Source: Bacillus sp. EB01 (GTDB taxonomy: Bacteria; Bacillota; Bacilli; Bacillales; Cytobacillaceae). Taken from it: DNA of 64,000 nt. The notes beneath the pieces were generated by a model. The model was not told the DNA's origin. It saw nothing but the letters and a program-made list of their open reading frames with translations, and ran no database searches. The DNA is taken from NCBI RefSeq assembly GCF_000613125.1, contig NZ_HG964497.1:702236-766235 (forward strand), written 5' to 3'. The position numbers and the translations under genes are program-made. Below, piece by piece: positions 34,248-43,922 of the stretch. How positions within the stretch are numbered: the stretch's first letter is position 1; each line of letters begins with the position of its first letter.

Positions 34248-35624
34248 ATGTTGGGCTATTTGCAAAGAATCGGCCGGGCGCTCATGCTGCCGATCGCTGT
34301 TATGCCTGTTGCTGCATTACTCCTGCGTCTTGGACAGCCGGACTTGTTGGATATCGAGTTCATGGCAGCTTCAGGTGACGCTGTATTTGCAAACCTTGCA
34401 CTGTTGTTTGCGATTGGTGTGGCAATAGGGATTAGCAAGGATGGAAATGGTGCTGCTGCGCTTGCCGGGGCGATTGGTTATTTTGTTTTAACAAAAGGAA
34501 GCGCTACCATTAATGAGGACATCAATATGGGTGTGCTTGGGGGCATCCTGTCGGGCGCAATTGCCGGCCATTTGTACAACCGCTATCATGCAATAAAACT
34601 TCCTGATTGGCTGGGCTTCTTTGGCGGAAGGCGATTTGTCCCGATTATTACTGGTTTGGTTATGCTGATCCTTGCAGGAGTATTCGGATATGTGTGGCCG
34701 CCAATTCAAAATGTACTCAATAATTTTGGCCAATGGATTGTTGACGCAGGTGCAGTGGGGGTTGGGATTTTTGGCTTCCTGAACCGGCTGCTGATCCCAT
34801 TGGGACTTCATCATGTTCTTAACTCGCTTGCATGGTTTGAATTTGGGTCATTCACGGATGCGGCAGGAAAGCTAGTCAAAGGGGACTTGACTCGCTTCTT
34901 TGCAAAAGATCCTTCTGCAGGCAGCTTCATGACAGGCTTCTTCCCAGTCATGATGTTTGGACTTCCGGCTGCAGCTGCTGCGATGGTTGCGACTGCTAAA
35001 AAAGAACGACGCAAAGCAGTTGCCGGTGTTATGTTTGGTCTCGCGCTCACTTCATTCCTGACTGGCATCACCGAACCAATCGAATTCCTGTTCATGTTCT
35101 TGTCCCCGCTCCTCTACTTCACTCATGCGCTTTTAACAGGTGTGGCTATGTCTGTTACCTACCTGCTTGAAATTAAACACGGCTTTGGATTTTCCGCTGG
35201 TGCGTTCGATTATTTCCTGAACTATGGCATCGCAACAAAACCGCTGCTGCTTGCGGGAATAGGCTTAATCTATGCCGTCATCTACTTCCTTGTATTCTCT
35301 TTCTTGATTAAAAAACTTGATCTGAAAACACCTGGACGAGAAGAAGAAGTTGAAGGTGAATTTGATGACAGCTTTAATGCTGGCGGTGATTACCACGCTG
35401 CAGCAGTTCAGTATGTCAATGCACTTGGTGGCAAGGACAATCTCGTTCACATTGATAACTGTGTAACCAGGCTTCGCTTAACGGTGAAAGATATGGACGC
35501 ATTAGACGAAAAGAGGCTCAAGCTTCTCGGTGCCAAGGGTGTGGTGAAGGTAAGTTCAAAGGATGTTCAGGTGGTAGTTGGTACCGATGTTCAGTTCCTG
35601 GCAGATGAACTTAAAAAACTCTAA
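34248..35624 (+). CDS. PTS permease EIICB, N-acetylglucosamine type
   Basis: The 458-residue protein has an EIIC membrane domain (1-~350, about ten hydrophobic segments, with GLHHVLNS and TGITEPIEFLFMFLSP motifs). An EIIB domain follows, with the phosphorylatable Cys in DNCVTRLRLTVKD. No EIIA domain is fused. Overall pattern and length are like B. subtilis NagP, but glucose-type relatives are close, so the sugar is not certain. ATG 34248 follows AAGAGGTGGG. It is a single-gene unit with its own terminator. Confidence 0.88.
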   Translation: MLGYLQRIGRALMLPIAVMPVAALLLRLGQPDLLDIEFMAASGDAVFANLALLFAIGVAIGISKDGNGAAALAGAIGYFVLTKGSATINEDINMGVLGGILSGAIAGHLYNRYHAIKLPDWLGFFGGRRFVPIITGLVMLILAGVFGYVWPPIQNVLNNFGQWIVDAGAVGVGIFGFLNRLLIPLGLHHVLNSLAWFEFGSFTDAAGKLVKGDLTRFFAKDPSAGSFMTGFFPVMMFGLPAAAAAMVATAKKERRKAVAGVMFGLALTSFLTGITEPIEFLFMFLSPLLYFTHALLTGVAMSVTYLLEIKHGFGFSAGAFDYFLNYGIATKPLLLAGIGLIYAVIYFLVFSFLIKKLDLKTPGREEEVEGEFDDSFNAGGDYHAAAVQYVNALGGKDNLVHIDNCVTRLRLTVKDMDALDEKRLKLLGAKGVVKVSSKDVQVVVGTDVQFLADELKKL

Positions 35625-35636
35625 GTAAAATGTGGG

Positions 35637-35666
35637 TGCCCGATGAAGATTTCGTCGGGCATTTTT
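35637..35666 (+). terminator. Terminator of the PTS gene
   Basis: TGCCCGATGAA / TTCGTCGGGCA stem followed by five T residues. Confidence 0.9.
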
Positions 35667-35728
35667 GTTATTCAAGGCATAGGTGCAATTAACGCGGCAA
35701 TAGTAGTGCGGAACTTTAGGATGGGGGT

Positions 35729-35823
35729 AGTGTTACATAAATCTTGTAGAGTGTTACATAAAACTCAAAAAGTGTTTTATAAACCCTAAAAGTGTTACAT
35801 AAATCATGAAAGTATTCCACCTC
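35729..35823. repeat. 20.5-bp phased repeat array D (5 cores)
   Basis: The core AGTGTTACATAAA starts at 35729, 35750, 35771 (AGTGTTTTATAAA), 35791 and 35811 (partial). Spacing is 21, 21, 20, 20. It lies between the PTS terminator and the secG promoter. Confidence 0.85.
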
Positions 35824-35871
35824 CCTAGAAAGCGACGCGTTGCAATTATAGGGTTGACGCAAATCCCGCTA

Positions 35872-35900
35872 TTGTCGAAACAGGGTTTTTATGGTACATT
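35872..35900 (+). promoter_or_regulatory. Putative secG promoter
   Basis: TTGTCG and an extended TGG-TACATT are spaced 17 bp, about 40 bp before secG. Confidence 0.55.
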
Positions 35901-35940
35901 AATAATACTGTGAATGAACGTCTAACAGGAGGTGGCCTTC

Positions 35941-36174
35941 ATGCATGCATTACTAGTAACGCTCTTAGTGATCGTATCAATCGGACTTATCGTCGTCGTA
36001 TTATTACAATCAGGCCGTAGCGCAGGACTTTCCGGCGCGATATCAGGCGGAGCAGAACAACTTTTTGGCAAGCAAAAAGCCCGTGGCATCGATTTAGTCC
36101 TTCATCGGATTACTGTCGTCCTGTCCGTGCTGTTCTTTATCCTGACTATCGCTGTAACTTATGTAAAGCTTTAA
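35941..36174 (+). CDS. secG: Preprotein translocase subunit SecG
   Basis: The 77-residue protein has two membrane helices (residues ~3-23 and ~52-72) joined by the conserved [20 protein letters not shown] loop. It assists SecYE translocation. ATG 35941 is 6-8 nt after AGGAGGTGG. The GTG at 35932 lies within that site. It leads the secG-est-rnr-smpB-ssrA order of B. subtilis. Confidence 0.96.
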   Translation: MHALLVTLLVIVSIGLIVVVLLQSGRSAGLSGAISGGAEQLFGKQKARGIDLVLHRITVVLSVLFFILTIAVTYVKL

Positions 36175-36186
36175 TACCGTAAAATG

Positions 36187-36217
36187 AGCCCGGCCTCGTG
36201 CCGGGCTTTATTTTTTT
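36187..36217 (+). terminator. secG terminator
   Basis: AGCCCGGC / GCCGGGCT stem followed by a T-run. Confidence 0.9.
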
Positions 36218-36249
36218 ATAGTGAATCTGCTCGCTGAACCGCCTAATTG

Positions 36250-36352
36250 GGTTTAGTGGATTAATCTCCTTGTGCGGAGCCACGATTAATCCAGCAAAAG
36301 AGGTTTAGTGGATTAATCTCTCATTGTAAACTTGCGATTAATCCTCAAAAGG
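36250..36352. repeat. Array of palindromic GATTAATC sites
   Basis: GATTAATC occurs at 36259, 36284, 36311 and 36336 (spacing 25, 27, 25) within two copies of a ~52-bp unit starting GGTTTAGTGGATTAATCTC. It lies between secG and the esterase gene. Confidence 0.8.
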
Positions 36353-36499
36353 GTTTAACTGGCTGCACTCCGGTGAAAAAGGTAGTCGAGGTCGGCTATA
36401 AGGAAACAATACCTCTTTCCGTAAAAGGCTTTTTTCTGGAATGTCGATGCTTGCTTTGCTTAAACTAAAGGAAACGACGAGAATAAGGAGAATATATAA

Positions 36500-37240
36500 A
36501 TGAAGATTCAATCGCCAAAACCATTTACATTCGAAGCGGGGCCGCGTGCTGTGCTGCTGCTGCACGGATTCACAGGCAATTCGGCCGATGTGCGGATGCT
36601 TGGCCGTTACTTGCATGATAAGGGCTATACATGCCATGCTCCGATTTATAGAGGACATGGTGGTTCTGCTGAAGAACTGATCGAGTACGGGCCAGAGGAC
36701 TGGTGGCAGGATGTGCAGGATGCTTACCAGCTTTTAAAAAATAAGGGCTATGAAGAGATTGCGGTTGCCGGCCTTTCGCTCGGTGGGGTATTTTCGCTGA
36801 AGCTTGGTTACACTGTTCCTGTAAAGGGTATTGTTCCGATGTGTGCCCCTATGGATTTTAAGAGCGGGGAAATTATACATAATGGGGTGCTTTACTATGC
36901 CCGGGAGTTCAAGCAGCGTGAAAAAAAGACGGAATATGAAATTGAGTCTGAACTGGCTGCATTTGATCCGAAGCCGCTCTTGGAGGAATTGAATGGCTTG
37001 ATTCACGATGTGCGGGACCACGTTGATTTAATTTATGCACCGCTTTTCGTTGTCCAGGCCCGCCATGATGGGATGATAAACACGGACAGTGCCAATATTA
37101 TTTATAGCCAGGCTGAGTCGGTCGACAAGAAACTAAAGTGGTATGAAGAGTCAGGGCATACGATTACGTTCGGTCCGGAAAAAGACCAGCTTCATGAAGA
37201 TGTTTTTGCGTTTTTAGAAGGCTTAGATTGGAAAGAATAA
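36500..37240 (+). CDS. est: Carboxylesterase, alpha/beta hydrolase (YvaK/Est30-like)
   Basis: The 246-residue hydrolase has the oxyanion region LLLHGFTGN, nucleophile Ser in AGLSLGG (residue ~93), acid in ARHDGMI and His in SGHTITF. It matches the thermostable Bacillus carboxylesterase family, which cleaves short- to medium-chain esters. It is followed after 30 bp by rnr, the same neighbourhood as B. subtilis yvaK. Confidence 0.93.
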   Translation: MKIQSPKPFTFEAGPRAVLLLHGFTGNSADVRMLGRYLHDKGYTCHAPIYRGHGGSAEELIEYGPEDWWQDVQDAYQLLKNKGYEEIAVAGLSLGGVFSLKLGYTVPVKGIVPMCAPMDFKSGEIIHNGVLYYAREFKQREKKTEYEIESELAAFDPKPLLEELNGLIHDVRDHVDLIYAPLFVVQARHDGMINTDSANIIYSQAESVDKKLKWYEESGHTITFGPEKDQLHEDVFAFLEGLDWKE

Positions 37241-37270
37241 AAGGAAACACCCTGTAAGGGAGGGATAAGC

Positions 37271-39649
37271 TTGGAAGAAAATATTCAAGCGCATATAGAC
37301 AAGCTTTTGCAATATATGAGGGATGAGGCGTACAAGCCTTTGACTGTCCAGGAGCTGGAAGAGGCTTTTGGAATCGAGGACTCAGCGGATTTTAAGGAGT
37401 TTGTAAAGGCTCTTGTCCAAATGGAAGAAAAAGGGCTTGTGGTGCGAACTCGTTCGAACCGCTATGGCCTGCCGCAAAAAATGAACCTGATTCGCGGCAA
37501 AGTAGCCGGGCATGCAAAGGGATTTGCATTCGTAATGCCTGAGGAGCAGGGCATGGATGATATTTTCATCCCTCCGAATGAAACGAATAATGCGATGCAT
37601 GGTGATACCGTGCTAGTGCGTGTTTCAGCGGAATCATCGGGTGACCGACGCGAAGGTACGATTGTCCGCATTCTTGAGCGTGGCATTACCCAAATGGTCG
37701 GAACGTATGTAGAAAGCAAGAGTTTCGGATTTGTCATTCCAGATGAGAAAAAATTTGCCGGCGACATTTTTATTCCAAAGTCCGCAAATGGCGGTGCAGT
37801 TGAAGGGCATAAGGTTGTAGTGAAAATTGTTGCCTATCCGGAAGGGCGGACGAGTGCCGAGGGTGAGGTTATTCAAATTCTCGGCCACAAGAACGACCCT
37901 GGTGTCGATATCCTGTCGGTTATCCACAAGCATGGACTTCCGCTCGCGTTTCCGGAAGAAGTGCTAGACCAGGCAAATGCTGTACCTGGAGAAATTGACG
38001 AGACTGATATCGGTAACCGCCGAGACTTGCGCGACCAGGTAATTGTTACAATCGACGGTGCTGATGCGAAGGACCTGGACGATGCTGTTACGGTAACGAA
38101 GCTTGAGAATGGGAATTATAAGCTTGGCGTTCATATCGCGGATGTAACCCATTATGTGACCGAGAACTCGCCAATTGACCGGGAAGCGGAGGAGCGCGGT
38201 ACGAGTGTTTATTTAGTAGACCGTGTAATCCCGATGATTCCCCACCGGCTTTCAAACGGTATTTGCTCGCTAAATCCTAAGGTAAACCGGTTTACACTTT
38301 CTTGTGAGATGGAGCTGGATTCAACCGGGAAGGTCGTCGCCCATGAAATATTTGAAAGTGTCATCAAGACGACCGAGCGGATGACCTATTCGGATGTTAA
38401 TAAAATTCTCGTTGATAAGGACGAGGAAACCCGCAGCCGTTATGAGGCACTTGTTCCAATGTTCGAGCTGATGGAGGAGCTGGCAGCTATTCTTCGTAAA
38501 AAAAGAATGGACCGCGGTGCGATTGATTTTGATTTTAAAGAATCGAAGGTGCTTGTCGAGGAAGATGGTAAGCCTGTTGATGTGGTATTGCGTGAGCGTT
38601 CTGTTGCTGAAAAGCTCATTGAGGAGTTCATGCTTGCTGCCAACGAAACAGTTGCAGAGCATTTCCACTGGATGGAAGTGCCGTTCATTTACCGTATCCA
38701 CGAAGATCCGAAAGAAGACAAGCTGCGCCGGTTCTTTGAGTTTATTACAAACTTCGGCTATATCGTAAAAGGAACTGCCAATGATATCCACCCACGTGCG
38801 CTGCAGGAAATTATTGAAGCGGTACAAGGCAAGCCTGAGGAAATGGTTGTCTCGACTGTTATGCTGCGCTCGATGCAGCAGGCGAAATATTCGCCGGACA
38901 GCCTCGGCCACTTTGGGCTTTCAGCTGAATTTTATACACACTTCACCTCACCAATCCGACGCTATCCAGACTTGATTGTCCATCGCTTAATTCGGACGTA
39001 TTTAATTCAGGGCAAACTGGATCAGTCAACCCGCGAAAAGTGGGATGCGAGGCTGCCGGATATTGCCGAGCATACATCAAAAATGGAGCGTCGTGCTGTT
39101 GATGCCGAGCGTGAAACGGATGAGCTGAAGAAAGCCGAGTACATGATGGACAAAATTGGCGAGGAGTACGACGGCATCATTTCGTCCGTTACCAATTTCG
39201 GCATGTTCGTAGAGCTGGAGAATACGATTGAGGGACTTGTCCACGTCAGCTATATGACTGACGATTATTACCGCTTCGACGACCGCCATTTTGCGATGAT
39301 TGGCGAGCGGACCGGCAATGTGTTCCGTATCGGTGATGAAATCACTGTACGGGTTATCAATGTCAATAAAGACGAGCGCTCAATTGACTTTGAAATCGTC
39401 GGCATGAAAGGGACAAGGCGGGAGCGTCCGAGCGAAAAGCGTGTCTTCAATACCGGAAGTACCGAGAAGAAACCTCGACGCGGCAAAGAAGGCGGCGGGG
39501 CAGGTGACGGACGCACCAGCCGCGGGGTCTCAAAAAGCATTGGCCGGGAAGATAGTAACGGCGATAAGCCAAAGAACAAAAGAAAACGTAAATTTTACGA
39601 AAATGTACCGAAGAATAAGAGTACAAAGCGAAAGAATAAAAAACGTTAA
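37271..39649 (+). CDS. rnr: Ribonuclease R
   Basis: The 792-residue 3'-5' exoribonuclease has an N-terminal winged helix, two cold-shock domains, and an RNB catalytic domain with DAKDLDDAV and [11 protein letters not shown] (residues ~265-300). A C-terminal S1 domain ([22 protein letters not shown]) and a Lys/Arg-rich disordered tail of about 70 residues complete it. It degrades structured RNA and tmRNA-tagged mRNAs, which fits its place before smpB-ssrA. The start is TTG with GGGAGGG upstream. Confidence 0.97.
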   Translation: MEENIQAHIDKLLQYMRDEAYKPLTVQELEEAFGIEDSADFKEFVKALVQMEEKGLVVRTRSNRYGLPQKMNLIRGKVAGHAKGFAFVMPEEQGMDDIFIPPNETNNAMHGDTVLVRVSAESSGDRREGTIVRILERGITQMVGTYVESKSFGFVIPDEKKFAGDIFIPKSANGGAVEGHKVVVKIVAYPEGRTSAEGEVIQILGHKNDPGVDILSVIHKHGLPLAFPEEVLDQANAVPGEIDETDIGNRRDLRDQVIVTIDGADAKDLDDAVTVTKLENGNYKLGVHIADVTHYVTENSPIDREAEERGTSVYLVDRVIPMIPHRLSNGICSLNPKVNRFTLSCEMELDSTGKVVAHEIFESVIKTTERMTYSDVNKILVDKDEETRSRYEALVPMFELMEELAAILRKKRMDRGAIDFDFKESKVLVEEDGKPVDVVLRERSVAEKLIEEFMLAANETVAEHFHWMEVPFIYRIHEDPKEDKLRRFFEFITNFGYIVKGTANDIHPRALQEIIEAVQGKPEEMVVSTVMLRSMQQAKYSPDSLGHFGLSAEFYTHFTSPIRRYPDLIVHRLIRTYLIQGKLDQSTREKWDARLPDIAEHTSKMERRAVDAERETDELKKAEYMMDKIGEEYDGIISSVTNFGMFVELENTIEGLVHVSYMTDDYYRFDDRHFAMIGERTGNVFRIGDEITVRVINVNKDERSIDFEIVGMKGTRRERPSEKRVFNTGSTEKKPRRGKEGGGAGDGRTSRGVSKSIGREDSNGDKPKNKRKRKFYENVPKNKSTKRKNKKR

Positions 39650-39697
39650 TTCCTGAGGGGCCTGTCTTGAGGAGCTTTCAGGGTAACGTTGGGTTGG

Positions 39698-39724
39698 AAG
39701 GCCTCGCCGGGCGGGGCCTTTATC
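39698..39724 (+). terminator. Probable rnr terminator
   Basis: AAGGCCTCGCC / GGCGGGGCCTT stem with a short T-poor tail. Confidence 0.6.
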
Positions 39725-39770
39725 ATTTAGTTGAGTTGCTTTTCGTTCACTAAGGAGAACGGGAATTGAG

Positions 39771-39840
39771 TTTATCGGTCCAATCGAGGATTTATCGGTC
39801 TAAGAAAATTTTTATCGGTCCAATCCAGATTTTATCGGTC
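39771..39840. repeat. 20-bp phased repeat array E (4 cores)
   Basis: TTTATCGGTC occurs at 39771, 39791, 39811 and 39831, exactly 20 bp apart, each followed by CYAA and a variable stretch. It lies between rnr and smpB. Otherwise the 350-bp gap holds only the smpB leader. Confidence 0.9.
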
Positions 39841-39999
39841 TAATTAGGGAGGATAAGGTAATTCTTGTTCCTCAGCCGGCTTACTTTGGCTGGGATAAGC
39901 CACAAACTCAAATCAACATTGCCATTCATTGTAGCAGACCGGGAATTTTGTTAAAATAAAGGAACTCGATTATACAGAGAAAGATAGGGGGGAGTTAGT

Positions 40000-40467
40000 A
40001 TGCCAAAGGGTGTGGGTAAAACAGTCGCGCAAAATAAAAAAGCCTATCATGATTATTCTATAGAAGAAACCTACGAAGCAGGAATCGTCCTGCAGGGGAC
40101 AGAGATCAAGTCAATCCGTGCCGGAAAGGTTCAGCTGAAGGATTCCTATGCAAGAATTCATAACGGTGAAATGTACCTATACAGTGTCCATATTTCACCA
40201 TATGAACAGGGCAATATCCATAACCATGATCCGCTTAGAACCCGGAAGCTTCTTTTACACAGAAGGGAAATCAACAAGCTGATTGGTGAATCCAAGGAAT
40301 CGGGTTATGCTATTGTTCCGTTAAAAATATACCTGAAAAACGGCTTTGCCAAAGTACTGATTGGTCTTGCAAAAGGTAAGAAGAAGTACGATAAGCGCGA
40401 GGACCTGAAACAGAAGGACGCTAATCGCGATATCCAGCGCGCATTGAGGGAAAAGCAGAAGTACTAG
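40000..40467 (+). CDS. smpB: SsrA-binding protein SmpB
   Basis: The 155-residue OB-fold protein binds tmRNA and delivers it to stalled ribosomes. Family motifs are [21 protein letters not shown] in part, DSYARI, and the basic C-terminal tail [21 protein letters not shown], whose helix probes the mRNA channel. GGGGGGAG precedes the ATG. It is followed by the ssrA promoter and gene. Confidence 0.97.
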   Translation: MPKGVGKTVAQNKKAYHDYSIEETYEAGIVLQGTEIKSIRAGKVQLKDSYARIHNGEMYLYSVHISPYEQGNIHNHDPLRTRKLLLHRREINKLIGESKESGYAIVPLKIYLKNGFAKVLIGLAKGKKKYDKREDLKQKDANRDIQRALREKQKY

Positions 40468-40496
40468 GTATAGCCACTCAAAACAAGTCTTACCAA

Positions 40497-40524
40497 TTGA
40501 AAAAACAGCATAATGTGGTATAAT
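40497..40524 (+). promoter_or_regulatory. ssrA promoter
   Basis: TTGAAA and an extended TGG-TATAAT are spaced 16 bp. The mature tmRNA 5' end is about 90 nt further on, so a leader is trimmed. Confidence 0.85.
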
Positions 40525-40618
40525 AAATAGTGTCACAGAGATACTGTGGCGAAACCATCAAGCTCACTGCTTGAGTTTTCCGACGTCTGGCAGGTAACAC
40601 TGCCGCACATTTTATAAT

Positions 40619-41252
40619 GGGGACGCTACGGATTCGACAGGGGTAGTTCGAGCTTGGGTGGCGAGTCGAGGGGATCGGCCTCGTAAAAACGTCAACGCCT
40701 ATAACTGGCAACTCTAAACAAAACCTAGCTTTCGCAGCTTAATAACTGCATAGCTGTTCGCCCCTCCATCGCCCATGTGGTAGGGTAGCGGACTCACTCT
40801 TAGTGGGCTACGCCGGATTCCACCTCCTGAGGAAGAAGGAAGAGAACAACCAGGATAGCTGACCGGACGCCTGTCGATAGGCAGATGGCTCAGCGAAACG
40901 CGAATATGTCGACTACACTCGTAGAAGCCTAAGTGCCGATATTCTTGGACGTGGGTTCGATTAGTAATTAGTCGCCTTGCATAGCAATATGCAAGTGAAA
41001 ATCTGGCTTGATCGGTGAAACCTAAGCCGCAACAATTGCGGTATGGCAATGCCGAGCAGTATGTGGAGCAATCCAACAGCTGTGTATCGACTTATAGACT
41101 GCCCAAGCGGCAGTACTAGGATGCGGGATCTGCCCGGGAGTCCGGGTAAAACTACATTCCGCATAATACGCCAGACGGCCTTCAGTGAAGGTCGAAGATA
41201 TAGTCAGTGCCATGTCGAAAGCATGGAAGAGCACGTCCCACCGTCTCCACCA
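40619..41252 (+). ncRNA. ssrA: tmRNA (ssrA) precursor, interrupted by a group I intron
   Basis: The 5' end GGGGACGCTACGGATTCGAC pairs with 3' CGTCTCC-ACCA (encoded CCA) to form the tRNA-like acceptor. The tag frame is GGC AAC TCT AAA CAA AAC CTA GCT TTC GCA GCT TAA, giving tag (A)GNSKQNLAFAA. The T-arm is split: exon 1 (40619-40961) ends GTGGGTTCGAT and exon 2 (41236-41252) begins TCCCAC. Splicing restores a 7-nt T-loop TTCGATT with a GTGGG/CCCAC stem and a 360-nt mature RNA, the normal size. tmRNA rescues stalled ribosomes with SmpB. Confidence 0.96.
40962..41235 (+). ncRNA. Group I intron in the tmRNA T-loop
   Basis: The 274-nt insert has the group I hallmarks. P1 forms between CGAT|T and AGTCG, placing a U-G wobble at the 5' splice site (U40961 with G41071's counterpart G40971 in the guide AGTCG). 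P2 is CTTGCATA-GCAA-TATGCAAG. A GGT-GAAA-CC tetraloop hairpin follows, and the conserved S element GAAGATATAGTC is at 41194-41205. A CCATG/CATGG P9-like hairpin is present and the last base is G. There is no ORF and so no homing endonuclease. Splicing is inferred from structure. Confidence 0.88.
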
Positions 41253-41281
41253 ATACATAATTGGTGGTTTTTTCTTTTTTG
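41247..41281 (+). terminator. ssrA terminator
   Basis: CCACCAAT / ATTGGTGG stem overlapping the encoded CCA end, followed by TTTTTTCTTTTTT. Confidence 0.9.
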
Positions 41282-41472
41282 TATATGTGACTTAAAGCAT
41301 AAGTTTTCCAATATGGAAGGCTTATGCTTTATTATTTTCTCCATTTTTTTAGTAACCAACATTTATCCTCTATTCAAAGGTAGCCGACTTAGCCAAATTT
41401 TTGGGCTTATAAAGGTCTAAATTGCAAGGAAAAATCTTATTTCCAAAACAAAAAGTAATAGATTATAGATAA

Positions 41473-41958
41473 TTATTGAGAAATTTTCAGGTCTATTTTT
41501 AAATCAGAGTAGCTAATTTTTAAAAATTTTTCTAAAAACTTAATTTTTGTTCTTAATTCTAGAATTTCTTTTTCACAAACAAAATCCATTTGTTTAAGAT
41601 TATTAATTTCGTCCATTACTAATTGTTTAAAATACGGCGAGCTAGTTAGTAAATAATCTATTAATTCAAGTACAGCATCCTTTTCCTCAGGAGTCTTAAC
41701 CGCAAAGATACTTTGTTGGTATGGCTCATTTAAGGTAATAGTTTCTGAATCTCCCATAATCTTCAGACCAAAATAGCCTTTAATTGTTCCGTAAAAATCA
41801 TTATTTCTAATGCGTAGAAATTGGAGACCAACCATAAGTTCATAATTGGATGTTGTCTCGTCAAAATTAATTTTTGCGATCTCAATGTTTGAAGCTTTAT
41901 CTACATATATTTCTTTCTCAAACTCAGTTTCAATTACTTTAGATTCTAACAATTTCAT
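41473..41958 (-). CDS. Hypothetical protein
   Basis: I do not recognise this 161-residue, soluble, acidic-to-neutral protein. It has an N-terminal beta-rich part and a C-terminal helical, Leu/Lys-rich part (YLLTSSPYFKQLVMDEINNLKQ) that could form a coiled coil. A GAGGT site lies 8 nt before ATG 41958. The frame opens further at a GTG inside that site. It is the first gene after ssrA, AT-rich and absent from the B. subtilis order, so probably part of the acquired region. Confidence 0.6.
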   Translation of the reverse strand: MKLLESKVIETEFEKEIYVDKASNIEIAKINFDETTSNYELMVGLQFLRIRNNDFYGTIKGYFGLKIMGDSETITLNEPYQQSIFAVKTPEEKDAVLELIDYLLTSSPYFKQLVMDEINNLKQMDFVCEKEILELRTKIKFLEKFLKISYSDLKIDLKISQ

Positions 41959-42231
41959 TTGATATAACCTCACTTTTTTAATGGTACTTATTAACTAAAA
42001 GTAACCAGGTGATTTTTTGTTATTATATTTTATGCCGTGTAATAAATCAATTAAATTTGTTTTAGCTATGCTAAGTACCGACCTCTTTTTCAATCCTATT
42101 TAGGGGGAATGAGAGAAATGTAAATGTATTTGTAATAGCCACTCGTGGATTTTATCCTTTTTAGCTTAAATATAATTGGAATATAAAAGAGCCTTAAAGG
42201 AGTTCGTCTTTCGAATGAAGGATTTTTTAAA

Positions 42232-42261
42232 TTGACATGTACATAATTTATGTATTATTAT
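42232..42261 (+). promoter_or_regulatory. Promoter of the SDR gene
   Basis: Consensus TTGACA at 42232-42237 and TATTAT at 42256-42261 are spaced 18 bp. Apart from this and the cre site below, 41959-42421 shows nothing else. Confidence 0.7.
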
Positions 42262-42373
42262 TATTTCGAATTAAGAATGTTTTAATTAAAGATTATGCAA
42301 ATTATTAGATTTAAAGACTTTTATAGTTTGTAGAAATATTTTAGATAAAAATTATCTATAGATACTTTAATTC

Positions 42374-42387
42374 CCAAAACGTTTACA
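42374..42387. promoter_or_regulatory. cre site (CcpA operator)
   Basis: CCAAAACGTTTACA, reverse complement TGTAAACGTTTTGG, matches TGWAAACGNTNWCA at 12 of 14 positions. It lies about 105 bp downstream of the promoter, a roadblock position. Confidence 0.75.
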
Positions 42388-42421
42388 AGATATTTGTAGA
42401 AGAAAAAAAGGAGACATGAGG

Positions 42422-43282
42422 ATGACAAAATTGCCGTTTCATATTGACCTATCAGATAAAGTAGTAGTTGTAACCGGAGGAACCGGTGTACTGGCAGAGA
42501 AGTTTGTAGATGCATTAGCAGCATGTGGAGCGAAGGTGGCTATCTTGGCCCGGAGACTTGAACAAGCGGAGCAAAAGGCATCAGAAGTAGTGAAAAATGG
42601 CGGTTTTGCCATTGGTGTAAAAGGAGATGTCGTCAATAAAGAAAGCTTGAAAGCAGCCCATGAAATCATTCGTGAAAAATTAGGTCCTGTTGATATATTA
42701 ATCAATGCCGCCGGTGGTAACCATCCAAAGGGGCAGACAACCAAAGAATTTTTATATGCGGAGGATGTAAAAGAAAAGCTTGATGACACAATGACATTTT
42801 TTGATTTGGATCCAGAAGGAGTCCAATTTGTTTTTAACTTAAATTTTTTAGGCACCTTACTGCCTTCTCAAGAATTTGCTAAAGATATGATTAATCGCCC
42901 TGGCGCGACAATAATAAATATATCGTCCATGAATGCTTTTACTCCACTAACGAAAGTCCCTGCCTATAGCGGGGCAAAAGCGGCTGTGAGCAATTTCACT
43001 CAGTGGCTTGCTGTTCATATGTCTAAAGTAGGTATTCGTGTAAATGCCATTGCACCTGGATTCTTTATTACGGGGCAAAATGAAAAATTATTAAAGAATG
43101 AAGATGGATCGTACACCGATCGTTCTGAAAAAATTCTTAACCAAACACCTATGGACCGGTTTGGTGAAGCCCAAGAGCTGATTGGTACTTTATTGTACTT
43201 AGTCAGCCATGAAGCATCCGGCTTCGTTAATGGAGTTGTCATTCCTGTTGATGGAGCATTTAATGCTTATTCCGGTGTCTAA
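42422..43282 (+). CDS. SDR oxidoreductase, D-mannonate/fructuronate reductase-like
   Basis: The 286-residue Rossmann protein has the cofactor motif TGGTGVLAE at residues 18-26, NAAGG near 95, and catalytic Tyr182-x3-Lys186 in YSGAKAA. The overall pattern resembles YjmF/UxuB of B. subtilis, which reduces fructuronate in hexuronate metabolism. No uxuA, kdgK or kdgA lies nearby, so the substrate is uncertain. ATG 42422 is 8 nt after AAAGGAG, while ATG 42416 is too close. The cre site predicts glucose repression. Confidence 0.85.
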   Translation: MTKLPFHIDLSDKVVVVTGGTGVLAEKFVDALAACGAKVAILARRLEQAEQKASEVVKNGGFAIGVKGDVVNKESLKAAHEIIREKLGPVDILINAAGGNHPKGQTTKEFLYAEDVKEKLDDTMTFFDLDPEGVQFVFNLNFLGTLLPSQEFAKDMINRPGATIINISSMNAFTPLTKVPAYSGAKAAVSNFTQWLAVHMSKVGIRVNAIAPGFFITGQNEKLLKNEDGSYTDRSEKILNQTPMDRFGEAQELIGTLLYLVSHEASGFVNGVVIPVDGAFNAYSGV

Positions 43283-43340
43283 TATGTACGTGTACGAACA
43301 AAAAGAGAACACCTAAATTTTATCTGAATTCACACTTCAG

Positions 43341-43376
43341 GAGCCTCTTCATTTTAATGTAGGGGCTTTTATTTTA
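43341..43376 (+). terminator. Terminator after the SDR gene
   Basis: AGCCTC / GGGGCT stem with a 14-nt loop followed by a T-rich tail. Confidence 0.55.
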
Positions 43377-43461
43377 TCCTTCTTTAGCTTAGCCATCTAA
43401 AAATAGACTGTTATTTAAAAGATTGTAGTTTTTAATGGGATTTTGTAACAGTAACTGAATG

Positions 43462-43490
43462 ATTGGAGCGGAAATTAAGCTTTTCCTCCA
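43462..43490. repeat. Short palindrome TTGGAGCGGAAA / TTTTCCTCCAA
   Basis: A hairpin whose TTGGAGCGGAAA arm recurs in the MITE-like element at 52673. It is probably a remnant of the same family. Confidence 0.4.
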
Positions 43491-43516
43491 AATTAAGTTT
43501 ATGAAAAGAGCAAAAA

Positions 43517-43702
43517 TCAACTTTTAATAGTTGTCTCAAAAGCTGCTTTATACGATCCTTTTTCCACAAAAAAAGAATCGGATGGGGATAAATTTAGATA
43601 CATTTGCTTGTAATCAAAACCTTGATCAACGTACTGTGATAAAGCAGTTTTTGAAGAGAGGAAAATAAAAAGTTCACAAATTGGACACAAATAAATAGAC
43701 AA
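43517..43702 (-). CDS. Doubtful small ORF (61 aa) with CPxC
   Basis: A TTG-started frame with LCPICELF near the N terminus and a plausible soluble composition. No clear ribosome binding site precedes it, and I recognise no family. It may be a gene remnant or chance. Confidence 0.2.
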   Translation of the reverse strand: MSIYLCPICELFIFLSSKTALSQYVDQGFDYKQMYLNLSPSDSFFVEKGSYKAAFETTIKS

Positions 43703-43819
43703 ACAATTTAAAATGGTTTATTCTAAGTAACATAAAGTAACTTGATTATTAAAAATTACTAATATTGGAGGTGCTTTTAACCAAATAATAATCCTTGATA
43801 AGCTTTTTTTTATCCTAAA

Positions 43820-43837
43820 TATCTCTAATCTGAGATA
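43820..43837. promoter_or_regulatory. MhqR-type operator upstream of the carbon cluster
   Basis: TATCTCTAATCTGAGATA has perfect 6-bp arms TATCTC/GAGATA and matches the MhqR box TATCTCGAATTCGAGATA, as I recall it, at 15 of 18 positions. It lies 86 bp before the small stress-protein gene. TTGATA at 43795 could be the -35 box. Confidence 0.65.
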
Positions 43838-43922
43838 TATCAATCTAAAATATATTAATTTAAATTAAATTCTATAAACAAATAAATAGATTACCAATAA
43901 CAGCAGAAAGGAGAGATATCGC

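Noticed and set aside
39771-39840. CRISPR-like array
   Set aside because: Cores are 10 bp with 10-bp interspersed bases and only four units. There are no 28-36 bp repeats with unique spacers and no cas genes.
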